Positions 5,360 to 5,402 of a stretch of DNA of 5,402 bases are shown here, in pieces. Positions within the stretch are counted from its first letter, which is position 1; each line of letters starts with the position of its first letter. Origin of the DNA: CAZLFA01 sp964558665. GTDB taxonomy: Bacteria > Desulfobacterota > Syntrophia > Syntrophales > PHBD01. The stretch lies in contig CAZLFA010000103.1 of the NCBI GenBank assembly GCA_964558665.1, forward strand, positions 1 to 5,402. Reading direction: 5' to 3'. Both the position numbers and the translations under genes were made by a program. Under the pieces are notes generated by a model, which was not told the DNA's origin, made no database searches, and saw only the letters and a list, made by a program, of their open reading frames with translations.

Positions 5360-5388
5360 CCAATTAAAGGTCGAACAAAGTTAATTGG
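5360..5388 (+). terminator. Inverted repeat after the cyclase gene, possible weak terminator
   Basis: CCAATTAA (5360-5367) and TTAATTGG (5381-5388) are exact reverse complements around a 13-base loop, starting 25 bases after the cyclase stop. The stem is AT-rich and is followed by TTAGAATTATTGTT rather than a clean T-run, so it is a poor intrinsic terminator. It may instead be an operator for a gene to the right of the window. Confidence 0.3.
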
Positions 5389-5402
5389 TTAGAATTATTG
5401 TT

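Noticed and set aside
1..5402. CRISPR array, toxin-antitoxin pair or riboswitch
   Set aside because: No regularly spaced repeats, no convincing antitoxin partner beside the ATPase, and no recognisable riboswitch architecture were found.

Overview
The window looks like a piece of a Gram-negative chromosome, most likely a Desulfobacterota (deltaproteobacterial) or similar environmental anaerobe. I infer this from the gene mix (a membrane class III cyclase with an N-terminal MshEN-like region, a DUF4143 ATPase, an uncharacterised metal-dependent hydrolase) and from the patchy base composition. No ribosomal RNA or marker protein is present to fix the taxon.

Left part (1-910): an accessory, AT-rich patch. 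On the minus strand there is the start of an IS200-type transposase with its ribosome-binding-site-sequestering hairpin. It breaks off after about 31 recognisable residues, where sequence resembling the terminal repeat of a second insertion sequence (IS256/mutator-like) begins and runs off the left edge. The IS200 left end, with an 18-bp perfect palindrome, abuts an AT-rich plus-strand ORF of unknown function (251-910) that has no ribosome-binding site and may have lost its true N-terminus.

Middle part (911-2830): a roughly 270-base scar with an apparently orphan promoter and a small minus-strand ORF. Next is a complete minus-strand AAA ATPase of the DUF4143 family (1184-2320) with a 12-bp perfect dyad just upstream. 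Then comes an intergenic stretch leading to a minus-strand tRNA-Arg(ACG) with encoded CCA and its own rho-independent terminator.

Right part (2831-5402): GC-richer, plus-strand core-like genes. A metal-dependent amidohydrolase-family protein (best start 2897, not the upstream ATG 2864) is followed 81 bases later by a 537-residue transmembrane class III nucleotide cyclase. The cyclase reads as: tandem 24-residue MshEN-like motifs, TM1, periplasmic sensor, TM2, HAMP, cyclase. All catalytic residues expected of an adenylate cyclase are visible. The N-terminal MshEN-like pair is the most interesting point: it suggests a protein that could read cyclic di-GMP and make cAMP. An AT-rich inverted repeat follows its stop codon.

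The genes do not form one evident pathway. The left half reads as mobile and degraded accessory DNA beside a tRNA gene, the right half as signalling and metabolic housekeeping.
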